In this document: positions 1 through 8,251 of the stretch, in pieces
How positions within the stretch are numbered: the first letter of the stretch is position 1
Layout: each line of letters begins with the position of its first letter
Assembly: GCA_964553405.1 (NCBI GenBank)
Contig: CAZKLS010000017.1
Location: 1-36,333, forward strand
Length of the DNA stretch: 36,333 nt
Reading direction: 5' to 3'
Source: DATIRA01 sp964553405
Lineage (GTDB): Bacteria > Pseudomonadota > Gammaproteobacteria > Steroidobacterales > Steroidobacteraceae
Program-made: the position numbers and the translations under genes
The notes under the pieces: model-generated
Database searches by the model: none
What the model saw: only the letters and a program-made list of their open reading frames with translations
What the model was told of the DNA's origin: nothing

Positions 1-1204
1 CATGGCCGCTCGTCGAAGCCGTTTCCTCGAATTCGAAGCTCTCGATCGGTTCGGACTTCGCTCCGTAGGGCAGGCGCATCAGAATGCGCGGCAGCGCGAG
101 GCCGAGCCAGCGGGCCACGGGGCTGCGTCGCAGCGCAGCCCAACGCTCGAAGATCGCCGGGTCTTCGAACGCCCAGCGCCGCGGCTCGGTGTCCACGCTC
201 AACTGCTGACAGCCGGCCAGGCTCGGATTCGCCGCCGCGAGGAACGGTGCGCCGGCAGACGCGGCCAGCCGACCGAGGTGACCGAGCAGCGCTATGTGGT
301 CGTGATCGGCCTCGAAGACGTAGTCGCCGAGCAGGAGCGACCAGGGCGGGTCGTCCACACCCCGGCGATGCCCTGCGATCAACCGGTAAGCCGCGGAGTC
401 CTCCAGGCGGCCCTCGCAGGCCGCCAGGTCCTCGAGCAGTTCATCCTTGCTGACATCCGCGACGTACAGCCGAACCTGCTCGCCGAGCTCGACTGAATCC
501 ACGAGTCGGCGCAGTCCGCGCCAGGTCGCCTCCAGCGCCTGGAAGTCCGGCTCATGGAGCAGGGCTCGCATCCGCTCGCCAGTGGAGGCATCGAGTGCTG
601 CGAGATACGGCTCCGCGGAGCCTGCGAGCGCCGGCTTGATCAGTGGCTTCACCAGTGCGCGGACCAGTCCATCCACGGATCGTGCGGCGGCTGTCTCCTG
701 TCGCTCCGTTGCCGGTGGCGCGCCGATCAGCCGCTCGATCAACTGCGTCCGGTCCTCTGCCGGCAATGCCGGGCTCGACGAGGACCGCTCGGTTCCGGCG
801 CCGGCCGCCACCAGGCGTTCGGCTTCGGCAGCGAAGCTGGCCGGATCGAGCAGTCGCTCGCGGCTCAGTCGCAGATCGCGAAAAGCATCCAGCGACGCAT
901 GGAGCTGGTCGGGATGGAAATCCTCCAGCGACTCGAACGTCAGCTCGAGCGTGCCGCCCGGCGCTGCCGCCGACCCGAGCACGAGGCGCGGCGCAATCGC
1001 CCTGAACACCGGGTCGAAGCTGTCCAGGTCCAGCTCGAAGACGCGGCGATCCGCCAGGTCGGCTGGAGATTCGACTCCCCGGTTCCGACGGCCGCTCAAG
1101 TCTCCAAGAACGAGTATTCGCATGCCGTCGCTGCGACGCAGCATGGATTGTCGGGTTTCCGCCGGCGCAGCGAGTTCGACTTCGAAACTGATTCGACCTG
1201 GCAT
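1..1204 (-). CDS. T6SS sheath protein, TssB-like domain fused to TssC (partial, cut by window edge)
   Basis: Component of the contractile T6SS sheath. The frame is open for 401 codons from an ATG at 1204-1202 and runs off the left edge, so the C-terminus is missing. Residues about 25-110 look like TssB/VipA: MRILVLGDLSGR, then ADRRVFELDLDSFD and APRL. Residues about 205 onward are clearly TssC/VipB: LLHEPDFQALEATWRGLRRL, PWSLLLGDYVFE, APFLAAANPSLAG and LPRILMRLPYGAKSEPIESF. Ordinary TssC proteins lack the first domain, so this is a fused or hybrid sheath subunit, perhaps a second TssC paralogue (Agrobacterium carries two TssC copies). It is divergent from the TPR-methyltransferase, with 123 bp between them. 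Family assignment is firm. Whether it builds the main sheath or is accessory cannot be told, because canonical TssB/TssC would lie outside the window. Confidence 0.88.
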   Translation of the reverse strand, partial: MPGRISFEVELAAPAETRQSMLRRSDGMRILVLGDLSGRRNRGVESPADLADRRVFELDLDSFDPVFRAIAPRLVLGSAAAPGGTLELTFESLEDFHPDQLHASLDAFRDLRLSRERLLDPASFAAEAERLVAAGAGTERSSSSPALPAEDRTQLIERLIGAPPATERQETAAARSVDGLVRALVKPLIKPALAGSAEPYLAALDASTGERMRALLHEPDFQALEATWRGLRRLVDSVELGEQVRLYVADVSKDELLEDLAACEGRLEDSAAYRLIAGHRRGVDDPPWSLLLGDYVFEADHDHIALLGHLGRLAASAGAPFLAAANPSLAGCQQLSVDTEPRRWAFEDPAIFERWAALRRSPVARWLGLALPRILMRLPYGAKSEPIESFEFEETASTSGH

Positions 1205-1246
1205 GCGCGTACCCGTCCCTTGCTGCTCGAGTCGTGGCGTCGGCCG

Positions 1247-1252
1247 ATTGTA
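1247..1252 (-). promoter_or_regulatory. Possible -10 element for the TssB/TssC-like gene
   Basis: On the minus strand the hexamer is TACAAT, a 5/6 match to the sigma-70 -10 box, 42 bases upstream of the ATG. No convincing -35 box lies 16-18 bases further up. An inverted repeat, CGCTGC-5-GCAGCG (1255-1271), sits directly upstream and could be an operator. The call is tentative. Confidence 0.25.
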
Positions 1253-1327
1253 GACGCTGCGGGTTGCAGCGCCGAGGTTAAACTGCACCCGTCAGGCGCT
1301 GCTGCGCCGCAAAGATGAGGCCGGCGC

Positions 1328-2557
1328 ATGAGTTCGCCCGATCCTGTCCTGCTCAAGGCGATCGCCATTCACAAGGCGGGCCGGATGGCAGAGGCCAAAG
1401 CCATGTATCAGCGCATCCTGAGGCGCCGGCCACGAGACCCGGACGCGCTCAACTTTCTGGGCATGCTCGAGTTCCAGCAGGGCAACAAGGCGCGAGGCAT
1501 CGAGCTGCTGCAGCAATCCGTCCAGAGCGCGCCCGGCAATCCGCACGCCTGGATGAACATCGGCAACATGCTGCTCAGTGCAGGCGATTCGGAGCAGGCC
1601 GCCGACGCCTACCGGCGGGCGACCGAACTCGCGCCGCAGATGTGGCAGGCCTGGTACAACCGCGCGACCTGCCTGCGGCGACTGCGGCGCCTCGAAGAGA
1701 CGATGGAATGCCTCAAGACGGCGATCAGCCTGCACCCGCAGCATGACCTGGCCTATGAACGGCTCGGGCAGATTCTCTACCGCGCCGGAAAGACGCAGGA
1801 ACTCGCGGAGTTGTACCGGGACTGGGTGCGCTACAACCCGGACAACCCGACCGCACGGCACATGTACGCGGCCGCCGCCGGCGAGGCGGTTCCCGATCGA
1901 GCGAGCGATGACTACGTACGCACTACGTTCGACAGCTTCGCCGAGAGCTTCGACGAGGACCTCGAGGAACTCGGCTACCGCGCGCCGCAACTGCTGGCCG
2001 AAGCGCTGCAGCGACACCTGGGCCCGCCGGGCGAACACGAAGGACTCGACGTGCTCGACGCCGGCGCAGGCACCGGATTGTGCGGCCCGCTGCTGCGCGA
2101 TCGCGCCCGATCGCTGACCGGCGTAGACCTGTCGAAGGCCATGCTCGCGAAGGCCCGCTCTCGCGGCACCTACGATGAACTGGTGGAGATGGAGCTCTGC
2201 GAGTTCATGCGCAGCCGGCCAGCCGGGTTCGATGTCGTGCTGTCGGCCGACACGCTGGTTTATTTTGGGTCGCTCGAGCAGGCGATCGAGGCTGCCCGTC
2301 GCTGCCTGCGCCCCGGCGGCGTGTTGACCTTCACCGTCGAGCGCTGGGACACGACCGACGAGGGCACCGGTTACCGCATGGGCGCCCACGGGCGCTACAT
2401 GCACGAACGGAAATATGTCGCGCGAGCCCTCGGCGAGGCAGGATATGAGTTGCTGGAGCTGTCGCCGGCTGTGCTGCGCACCGAGCTGGGGACGGACGTG
2501 CAGGGTCTCGTGGTCGTCGCAGCGCGATCCCGCGACGATGCGATCCCGACAGGCTGA
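1328..2557 (+). CDS. TPR-repeat class I SAM-dependent methyltransferase
   Basis: This 409-aa protein has two parts. Residues about 5-180 are tetratricopeptide repeats (for example residues 73-104 with HAWMNIGNMLLSAGDSEQA, and 105-138), a protein-binding scaffold. Residues about 195-400 are a class I methyltransferase: motif I VLDAGAGTG at 242-250, the acidic end of strand 2 at GVDLSKAM (265-272), and DVVLSADTLVYF followed by LRPGGVLTFTVE. No signal peptide or membrane segment is visible, so it is probably cytoplasmic. The ATG at 1328 follows a weak GATGAGG ribosome site. It stands between the divergent sheath gene and the minus-strand FHA gene. The substrate is unknown. Its place inside the T6SS locus suggests, but does not prove, that it modifies a T6SS part or effector. 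Confidence 0.85.
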   Translation: MSSPDPVLLKAIAIHKAGRMAEAKAMYQRILRRRPRDPDALNFLGMLEFQQGNKARGIELLQQSVQSAPGNPHAWMNIGNMLLSAGDSEQAADAYRRATELAPQMWQAWYNRATCLRRLRRLEETMECLKTAISLHPQHDLAYERLGQILYRAGKTQELAELYRDWVRYNPDNPTARHMYAAAAGEAVPDRASDDYVRTTFDSFAESFDEDLEELGYRAPQLLAEALQRHLGPPGEHEGLDVLDAGAGTGLCGPLLRDRARSLTGVDLSKAMLAKARSRGTYDELVEMELCEFMRSRPAGFDVVLSADTLVYFGSLEQAIEAARRCLRPGGVLTFTVERWDTTDEGTGYRMGAHGRYMHERKYVARALGEAGYELLELSPAVLRTELGTDVQGLVVVAARSRDDAIPTG

Positions 2558-2566
2558 GGAGCCGCT

Positions 2567-3238
2567 TCAGGAGCCTCGTCGACCCAGCTGCGATGAGGCG
2601 ATCGTCCGGGCCGTCGAGGCGGCCCGCACTTCGAGGCGGAGCACCGGCGCCGTCTCGTAGAGCATCACTTCGCAGCTGGCCGGCAGCGGCGCCCGCGACA
2701 CGGGCCGACCGTCCAGCAGCGTTCCATTGCGGCTTCCGAGGTCGCTGATCCACCAGGCACCTTCGCTGTGCTCCACCTCGGCATGCCGCCGACTGATCAG
2801 CGGATCGTCGAGCCGCAGCTCGCACGAGTCGTCACGACCGATGCGAAAGTCCCGATGGAAGACCTTCTCGTGCCGGCCGCTGGCATCCTGCCAGCTGACG
2901 CGCACCGTGCCGTGGCTGCCGAACATGACGGTCGTGTTGTCACCCTTGCGTCGCAGCGGGGCTGCGCCGCTGCCGAGCTCACCGGCCTCGTCCCGCACGA
3001 TGCCCTCGGGCGTGATCTCATAGGCCCACGCGAGTGCGACCGCGAGCGGCAGGCCGAGCACCGCGAACAGCACGAACACCCGGACCGACCACTCCGGCGC
3101 CCCGAACGCCGGCAGCAACTCCGCAGCACCCATCGAGGCACCCCAGGCGGTCACCGCGTACACGGAGGCAACCTTGAAGACGCTGCGCCGCTTCAGTTCC
3201 GCGAGCAGTGCATGGAATCGGGAGACCTTCCTCGCCAT
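2567..3238 (-). CDS. Membrane-anchored FHA domain protein
   Basis: This 223-aa protein starts at the ATG at 3238-3236. A longer open frame reaches 3415, but the extra residues have no family character, while MARKVSRFHALLAELKRRSV is a typical start for the ELKRRxVFKVA membrane module of gammaproteobacterial signalling proteins. Hydrophobic segments lie at about residues 19-38 and 52-73, with LPAFGAPEW between them and ITPEGI after. Residues about 130-200 are a forkhead-associated domain with the phospho-threonine binding signature: FRIGRDD (G134, R135), ISRRHA (149-153) and DLGSRNGT (167-173). NTTVMFG (101-107) just before the FHA domain could be a phospho-acceptor. It converges with the methyltransferase gene (9 bp between the stops). 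It probably reads threonine phosphorylation made by the PpkA kinase of this locus, which is inference from context. Confidence 0.82.
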   Translation of the reverse strand: MARKVSRFHALLAELKRRSVFKVASVYAVTAWGASMGAAELLPAFGAPEWSVRVFVLFAVLGLPLAVALAWAYEITPEGIVRDEAGELGSGAAPLRRKGDNTTVMFGSHGTVRVSWQDASGRHEKVFHRDFRIGRDDSCELRLDDPLISRRHAEVEHSEGAWWISDLGSRNGTLLDGRPVSRAPLPASCEVMLYETAPVLRLEVRAASTARTIASSQLGRRGS

Positions 3239-3419
3239 CTTTCTTGTCGGGAATCGAGGTTCGTTTGATCGGCGGAAGGCGAAAATTAGCACACAGCCCG
3301 GCGAGACCTGAACCTGGACTTGCTGCGATGCAACACGCCACGCCTCAATGGTCCCGGCGTGGTCCGGATCTACCGATCGCGGGGCGTACGTCAACCACGG
3401 CCGGATCGAGCCCAAAATC

Positions 3420-3449
3420 TTGATGGATCAGTACGTTTCCTGCTATTAC
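3420..3449 (+). promoter_or_regulatory. Possible sigma-70 promoter for the 91-aa gene
   Basis: TTGATG (3420-3425) and TATTAC (3444-3449) are each 4/6 matches to the -35 and -10 boxes with an 18-base spacer. They end 32 bases before the ATG at 3482. This is the most AT-rich part of the 243-base gap between the FHA gene and this one. Suggestive only. Confidence 0.3.
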
Positions 3450-3481
3450 TGCGTGGCCACGCGAGGAACAGGATTAGAAGA

Positions 3482-3757
3482 ATGGCTCGTGCGAAGGTGG
3501 TCGACTACGACTACTACCAATTCCTGCGGACGTTGCAGCGTGCAAGCAGTGCCGGCAGCAGGATCGAGAAGTCCGACGCCCGCTGGGCCGACTACGTTCG
3601 GGAGAACAAGATCAACGAAGTGGCCGCGACGGCCATCGCTCGCCAGAAATTCGAGAACGCCACGCCGGTGATCATCGCCGAGGGCGGCGACTCGGACGGC
3701 CTGTATTTCTACTCGAAGGACGACGAGGCCTGTCTTCGCCTGATGGCGCTGGAATAG
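3482..3757 (+). CDS. Small protein of unknown function upstream of vgrG
   Basis: The product is a 91-aa soluble protein with no signal peptide or membrane segment and mixed charge. It opens with MARAKVVDYDYYQFLRTL and ends with the acidic/aromatic stretch SDGLYFYSKDDEACLRLMAL. I do not recognise the family. The frame is open further upstream to 3320, but the ATG at 3482 has purine-rich AGGAACAGGA and AGAAG before it, and the upstream residues are low-quality Arg-rich sequence. It lies 154 bases before vgrG on the same strand. The gap contains a weak CCGCCC-7-GGGCGG hairpin (3836-3854), so co-transcription with vgrG is uncertain. Confidence 0.6.
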   Translation: MARAKVVDYDYYQFLRTLQRASSAGSRIEKSDARWADYVRENKINEVAATAIARQKFENATPVIIAEGGDSDGLYFYSKDDEACLRLMALE

Positions 3758-3911
3758 CACGCTCGCCGTAGTACAGTGACGGGCGGGGGCAAGGCACCGG
3801 CCGCACTGCCGGGCCTGAACTGCCACAAAAGAAGTCCGCCCCTGCATCGGGCGGCGACAACACGACGGTCCGGATGATTCGAGGGGGCCGGCAGATTGCA
3901 GAGGGAGCCAC

Positions 3912-5864
3912 ATGCCTGCGACCGATGACAATCGACCGATCAATTTGACGACCCCCTTCGGCGAGGACGTGCTGCTGTTGTCGCAGCTGGCGGGCTCGGA
4001 ACGACTCAGCCAGCCGTTTCAGTTCGAAGTCAGCGTGCTGAGCGAAGAGGGGAATCTCGACGCCGACGAGATCCTGGGCCGGCCCGTAACCGTTTCCTGG
4101 CCACTGCAGTCCGGTGGAGGACAGCGCGTGCTGCACGGGCTGGTGAGCGATTTCTCGCAACTCAGTTACGGGCTGCGGCAGCACGAGTACCAGATGACGC
4201 TCAGGCCGTGGTTCTGGTTCCTGAGCAGGACGGCGGATTGCCGGGTGTTCCAGGACGCGACTGTCCAGGAGATCTTCGAGAAGCTGGTCAAGGAGAAGGG
4301 CTTCTCGGATTTCCGCTTCGCACTCAGGAATCCGCACAAGAAACTCGCCTACTGCGTCCAGTACCGCGAGACGGCGTTCAACTTCCTGAGCCGGCTGCTC
4401 GAGCAGGAGGGCATCTACTATTTCTTCGAGCACTCCGCCGGGAAGCACACGATGGTGCTGGTGGATGACTCGGGATCGCACAAGAGCCTTCCTGGATACG
4501 ACACGGTGCCGTACTTCGCGCCGACCACGTCGGAGGCGCGGCGCGAGCGTGATCACCTGACGTCCTGGAGTTACGTCAAGACGGTGCAGCCCGGCGCCTA
4601 CGCGACGACCGACTTCGATTTCAAGCAGCCCTCGGGCTCCTTGCTGGCGAGCCGCTCAGTCAAGAGCGGCCATGCCCACGATGACCTCGAGATCTTCGAC
4701 TATCCAGCCGAACTTCCGGCCCGCAAGGACACCGACCGGACTGCGCTCGAGGCGTCGGAGGCCGATCGGATCGCGAAGGTGCGACTCGAGGAACTGCAGG
4801 CCGGCCATGCCGTTGCGCGAGGGCAGGGCAATGCGATGGGGCTCGCGGTCGGCGCACTGTTTTCACTCGACAGATACCCGCGCGACGACCTGAACAAGAA
4901 ATACCTGATCGTGGCGACCAGTCTCTCGCTGTCGTCGAACCCGTACGAGACGGGCGCATCGGGCCAGACGGACTTCCAGGTTGATGTCGAGGCCATCGAC
5001 GCCAGGACGCAGTTCCGACCGCCACGCCTCACGCCGAAGCCGGTGGTGCAGGGGGCGCAGACCGCGACCGTCGTCGGCAAGCCAGGCGAGGAGATCGACA
5101 CCGACGAATTCGGCCGGGTCAAGGTCCAGTTCCACTGGGACCGCCAGGGCAAGAACGACGACCGGAGTTCGTGCCGGGTGCGCGTCGCTCAGGTCTGGGC
5201 GGGACAGGAGTGGGGCGCCATCCATATTCCACGGATCGGGCAGGAGGTGATCGTCGGTTTTCTCGAGGGCGACCCGGACCGCCCGATCATCACGGGACGC
5301 GTGTACAACGGCGAGCACAAGCCCCCCTACAAGCTGCCGGAAAATGCCACGCAGAGTGGCATCAAGACCCGCAGCAGCAAGGGCGGCAAGGACAGCACGT
5401 TCAATGAGATCCGCTTCGAGGACAAGAAGGGCGAGGAAGCGCTTCACATCCACGCCGAGAAAGACTTCACGGTAGACGTGGAAAACGACGCGACCTTGAG
5501 GGTGGGCCTCAACGAGGACTCGCCGGCGAAGAGCAGTAAAGGCGTGGCGAAGTTCGAGATCGGCAAGACGATGCTGATCGACGTCGGGGACGAGATCACG
5601 CTGGTAACCGGCCAATCGAAGATCGTGATGAAGAAGAACGGCGACATCACCGTGACCTGCAAGAACCTGACGGTCAAGGCCAGCGATTCGATCAACATGA
5701 AGGCCAGCAGGAGGGTGAAGATAAAGGGGCAACAGGAAGTCGCGGTAAAAGGTCTCAACGTCGGAGTGAAGGGCGACGTCTCCGCCAAGGTCGAGGGCGG
5801 CATGCTCGACCTCAAGGCCGACGCGATTGCCTCCCTGAAAGGCTCGCTGACCAAGATCGGATGA
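3912..5864 (+). CDS. vgrG: T6SS spike protein VgrG (TssI)
   Basis: This 650-aa protein trimerises into the puncturing spike on top of the Hcp tube. The N-terminal part (about 10-380) is the gp27-like hub: TPFGEDVLLLSQLAGSERLS near the start, then YCVQYRETAFNFLSRLLEQE. The gp5-like OB fold follows at about 390-480: DEFGRVKVQFHWDRQGKND, AQVWAGQEWGAIHIPRIGQE and EGDPDRPIITGRVYN. From about 520 to the end it is the regular beta-helix needle (repeated short V/I-x-V strands ending SLKGSLTKIG). No extra C-terminal enzyme domain is present, so this is a structural rather than an evolved VgrG. GGGAG precedes the ATG by 5 bases. It is the first gene of the long T6SS run, with the 189-aa gene 10 bases downstream. 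Confidence 0.96.
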   Translation: MPATDDNRPINLTTPFGEDVLLLSQLAGSERLSQPFQFEVSVLSEEGNLDADEILGRPVTVSWPLQSGGGQRVLHGLVSDFSQLSYGLRQHEYQMTLRPWFWFLSRTADCRVFQDATVQEIFEKLVKEKGFSDFRFALRNPHKKLAYCVQYRETAFNFLSRLLEQEGIYYFFEHSAGKHTMVLVDDSGSHKSLPGYDTVPYFAPTTSEARRERDHLTSWSYVKTVQPGAYATTDFDFKQPSGSLLASRSVKSGHAHDDLEIFDYPAELPARKDTDRTALEASEADRIAKVRLEELQAGHAVARGQGNAMGLAVGALFSLDRYPRDDLNKKYLIVATSLSLSSNPYETGASGQTDFQVDVEAIDARTQFRPPRLTPKPVVQGAQTATVVGKPGEEIDTDEFGRVKVQFHWDRQGKNDDRSSCRVRVAQVWAGQEWGAIHIPRIGQEVIVGFLEGDPDRPIITGRVYNGEHKPPYKLPENATQSGIKTRSSKGGKDSTFNEIRFEDKKGEEALHIHAEKDFTVDVENDATLRVGLNEDSPAKSSKGVAKFEIGKTMLIDVGDEITLVTGQSKIVMKKNGDITVTCKNLTVKASDSINMKASRRVKIKGQQEVAVKGLNVGVKGDVSAKVEGGMLDLKADAIASLKGSLTKIG

Positions 5865-5874
5865 GGTCGGATCC

Positions 5875-6444
5875 ATGCTGAAGGCGCTCGACGCAGACTC
5901 GGAAATTTCCTGCGGCGTTCTCGCAGCGCAGGGCGAACTGAGCGACGAGGCACGTTCGCTGCTCGATCCGTCGATCAACGTCCGGGCATTTATCGATCTG
6001 CTGTCACGCCAGGGGCTTGCGGAGGACGCCGTGCGCGTGCTGACCCAGGTGCTGCCGCGGCAGTATGCCGTGGCCTGGGGCTGCGAGTGCTGGCAGGCCG
6101 TGCGCGCGGGCACCGACCCGGACCCCTCTGACCGGAGCGCACTCGCGGCAGCGCTGCGCTGGTTGAAGGAGCCGACGGAGGAGAACCGCCTGGCCGCCGT
6201 CGAACTGGCGGATCGCCTCGCGTTCCGATCTGCCGCGGCCTGGCTGGCGGCCGCCGCTGGCTGGTCCGGAGGCAGCATGCTGCCTGCAGGACAGCCGGAA
6301 GTGCCGGCACCGCCGACACTGTCCGGCGATGCGGTCCGCAGTGCCCTATTCCTCGCTGCGGCGGAAGATCCCGACACCTTCGATGCCAGGCTGGCCGAGT
6401 TCGTCGACCGGGCGCTGGCGACGTTCGGCCCTGCGCCGCAGTGA
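5875..6444 (+). CDS. Unknown protein between VgrG and PAAR (possibly DUF6931-like)
   Basis: This 189-aa soluble, acidic protein is rich in Ala/Leu and probably all helical. It includes the stretch INVRAFIDLLSRQGLAEDAV and then VLPRQYAVAWGCECWQAV. It resembles, from memory and not by search, the DUF6931 group found beside T6SS spikes. No enzyme motif, signal peptide or membrane segment is visible. The ATG follows GAGGT, which overlaps the vgrG stop codon, and the next gene is PAAR 13 bases on. Position between the spike and its tip suggests an adaptor or chaperone that loads PAAR or cargo on VgrG, as DUF4123, DUF1795 and DUF2169 proteins do. That role is inference. Confidence 0.7.
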   Translation: MLKALDADSEISCGVLAAQGELSDEARSLLDPSINVRAFIDLLSRQGLAEDAVRVLTQVLPRQYAVAWGCECWQAVRAGTDPDPSDRSALAAALRWLKEPTEENRLAAVELADRLAFRSAAAWLAAAAGWSGGSMLPAGQPEVPAPPTLSGDAVRSALFLAAAEDPDTFDARLAEFVDRALATFGPAPQ

Positions 6445-6457
6445 GTCCTGGCACACC

Positions 6458-6757
6458 ATGAAACCCGCCGCCAGGATCACCGACATGCACACCTGCCCGA
6501 TGGTGACGCCGGGAGTGCCGCCGATACCGCACGTCGGCGGACCCATCGTCAGCCCGGGGGGACCCACCGTCCTGATCGGCGGTCTGCCTTCGGCTACTGT
6601 AGGCTCGCAGTGCGTCTGCGTCGGCCCGCCCGACGCCGTGATGATGGGATCGACGACGGTGCTGATCTGCAACAAGCCCGCGGCGCGGATGGGCGACCCG
6701 ACCTCGCACGGTGGCGTGATCGTGGCCGGTTGCCCTACCGTGCTGATTGGTGGATGA
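6458..6757 (+). CDS. PAAR-domain T6SS spike tip protein
   Basis: This 99-aa protein sharpens the VgrG spike. It is a single PAAR domain over its whole length: MKPAARITDMHTCP at the start, repeated GGP/GG turns (PHVGGPIVSPGGPTVLIGG), then NKPAARMGDPTSHGG and CPTVLIGG at the end. The His and Cys residues in these turns (DMHTCP, SHGG, GCP) are the usual metal ligands. No toxin extension follows, so any effector must bind non-covalently. The frame is open back to 6329 inside the previous gene, but the family starts at MKPAA, which fixes the ATG at 6458. Confidence 0.92.
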   Translation: MKPAARITDMHTCPMVTPGVPPIPHVGGPIVSPGGPTVLIGGLPSATVGSQCVCVGPPDAVMMGSTTVLICNKPAARMGDPTSHGGVIVAGCPTVLIGG

Positions 6758-6792
6758 GCCGACCGCATCCGGACGGCTGGAGTCATTGAGCG

Positions 6793-8214
6793 ATGTTTCT
6801 GGTTCTCGAGATCACCAGTTCGAATGCCGCGGTCATGGGCGCCGCGTCCAGGGCCGTCTTCTCGGTCAAGGGCGGCACCATCGGGCGTCGGGCTGGCAAT
6901 GACTGGATCCTGCCCGATCCGCACGTCTCCAGCCGCCATGCGCGCGTCAGGTCGGTCGGGGGAACGTTCTTCCTCGAAGACACCGAGAGCGCCAACGGCG
7001 TCACCGTCAATGGCAGCAAGCTGCATCCGGGCGAGCCCTTTCCGCTGAAGGAAGGGGACTCGATATTCATCGACCCGTTCGAAATATCGGTTCGCGTGTC
7101 GGTGACGATGCCTGGCGCGCAGACGCAGGTGCAACCGAAGGCACCCCCCAGCCAGTCCGAGATAGCAGGCCCCGCGGCGACGCCGCGTTCGGCCGATCTG
7201 CCTTCGGTGGACGACCTGCTCGGCAACACGCCGTCGGTCGTCGAGCCTCCCTCGATGCAGCCGGGACCTGCAGCAGCGTCAGGGCAGGGGCTTGCCGACC
7301 TGGTCGGCGGAGGCAGCGGCTCGATACCTTCCGACTTCAATCCGCTGCTCGACTCGCCCGCGACGGCACCACCCGCGGCGCCGCGACCGTCCGGCCAGGA
7401 CCTGCTCGGAAAGCCGGTGATCGGCGACGCATTGAACATCCCTCCGCCCGCGCCCGCCCCGGCAACGCCGCCGGCCGGCGGCGGGATCATTCCCACCAAC
7501 TGGGAAGGTGACGACGAGCCGGCGAACCGGGACGGCGGGCCGATGATTCCCTCGGCGGCGCCGCCTGCGCCGGGACCGCCCGCTGCACAAGCGGCGCCGG
7601 CCACGCCCGGGGTGTCCGGCGATTTTGCTGCGCTGCTGCGCGGCGCCGGACTGCAGGAGGGAAGCCTGTCCCCGGAAGTGCTCGCGCAGCTCGGACAGGT
7701 GCTTCGCGTCGTCGTGGACGGCCTGATGGTCGTGCTGCGCGCCCGCGGTGAGATCAAGAACGAGTTCCGACTGCAGCAGACGACGTTCAAGCCACGGGAG
7801 AACAACCCGCTCAAGTTCTCGGCCAACGTCGAGGATGCGCTGCACAACCTGCTGGTCAAGCGCAACCCGGCCTACCTGGACACGCCGGCCGCGTTCGAGG
7901 ACGCGTTTGCGGACGTGCGCTCGCATCAGCTCGCGATGCTGGCCGGCATGCGGGCGGCGTTCGAGCACATGCTCGGGCGATTCGACCCGCAGGCCCTGAA
8001 GGCGCAGTTCGACGCGAAGCCCGGCCGGAAGGTCTCGCTCGGCTTCGGCGCGAGCGGCCGCCACTGGGACAGCTTCGAGGAGTACTACAAGGAACTCACC
8101 CGCGATGCGGACGACTGCTTCAGGCGACTGTTCGGCGACCAGTTCGCCCGCTCGTACGAGGAGCAGTTGAAGCGCCTGCGCGCATCCGGACCACCTGCGG
8201 ACCCGCAGCCGTGA
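6793..8214 (+). CDS. tagH: T6SS FHA-domain protein TagH
   Basis: This 473-aa cytoplasmic protein reads threonine phosphorylation to switch on T6SS assembly. Residues about 20-95 form an FHA domain with the binding residues in TIGRRAGNDWILPD, VSSRHARV and TESANGVTVNG. A Pro/Ala-rich linker of about 160 residues follows (roughly 110-270). Residues about 275-460 are the TagH/Fha C-terminal domain: VLRVVVDGLMVVLRARGEIK, QTTFKPRENNPLKFS and LGRFDPQALKAQFD. In Pseudomonas the homologue Fha1 is a PpkA substrate, and in Agrobacterium Fha binds phospho-TssL. Kinase, phosphatase and TssL are all encoded in the same operon here. Confidence 0.93.
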   Translation: MFLVLEITSSNAAVMGAASRAVFSVKGGTIGRRAGNDWILPDPHVSSRHARVRSVGGTFFLEDTESANGVTVNGSKLHPGEPFPLKEGDSIFIDPFEISVRVSVTMPGAQTQVQPKAPPSQSEIAGPAATPRSADLPSVDDLLGNTPSVVEPPSMQPGPAAASGQGLADLVGGGSGSIPSDFNPLLDSPATAPPAAPRPSGQDLLGKPVIGDALNIPPPAPAPATPPAGGGIIPTNWEGDDEPANRDGGPMIPSAAPPAPGPPAAQAAPATPGVSGDFAALLRGAGLQEGSLSPEVLAQLGQVLRVVVDGLMVVLRARGEIKNEFRLQQTTFKPRENNPLKFSANVEDALHNLLVKRNPAYLDTPAAFEDAFADVRSHQLAMLAGMRAAFEHMLGRFDPQALKAQFDAKPGRKVSLGFGASGRHWDSFEEYYKELTRDADDCFRRLFGDQFARSYEEQLKRLRASGPPADPQP

Positions 8215-8251
8215 GCGCAGCGCCGGGGCAGAACCACTTCGGGAGCGACAC

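Noticed and set aside
2..1318. Several plus-strand open frames over the first 1.3 kb
   Set aside because: They are antisense to the TssB/TssC-like gene. The minus-strand translation matches known TssC blocks, while the plus-strand products are Arg-rich and match nothing.
3836..3854. Terminator between the 91-aa gene and vgrG
   Set aside because: CCGCCC-7-GGGCGG is only 6 bp and has no T-tract; such short GC hairpins are common by chance here.
3912..6757. A toxin domain on VgrG or PAAR
   Set aside because: VgrG ends in its beta-helix and PAAR is only 99 aa; neither has an extension, and no toxin-immunity pair follows.
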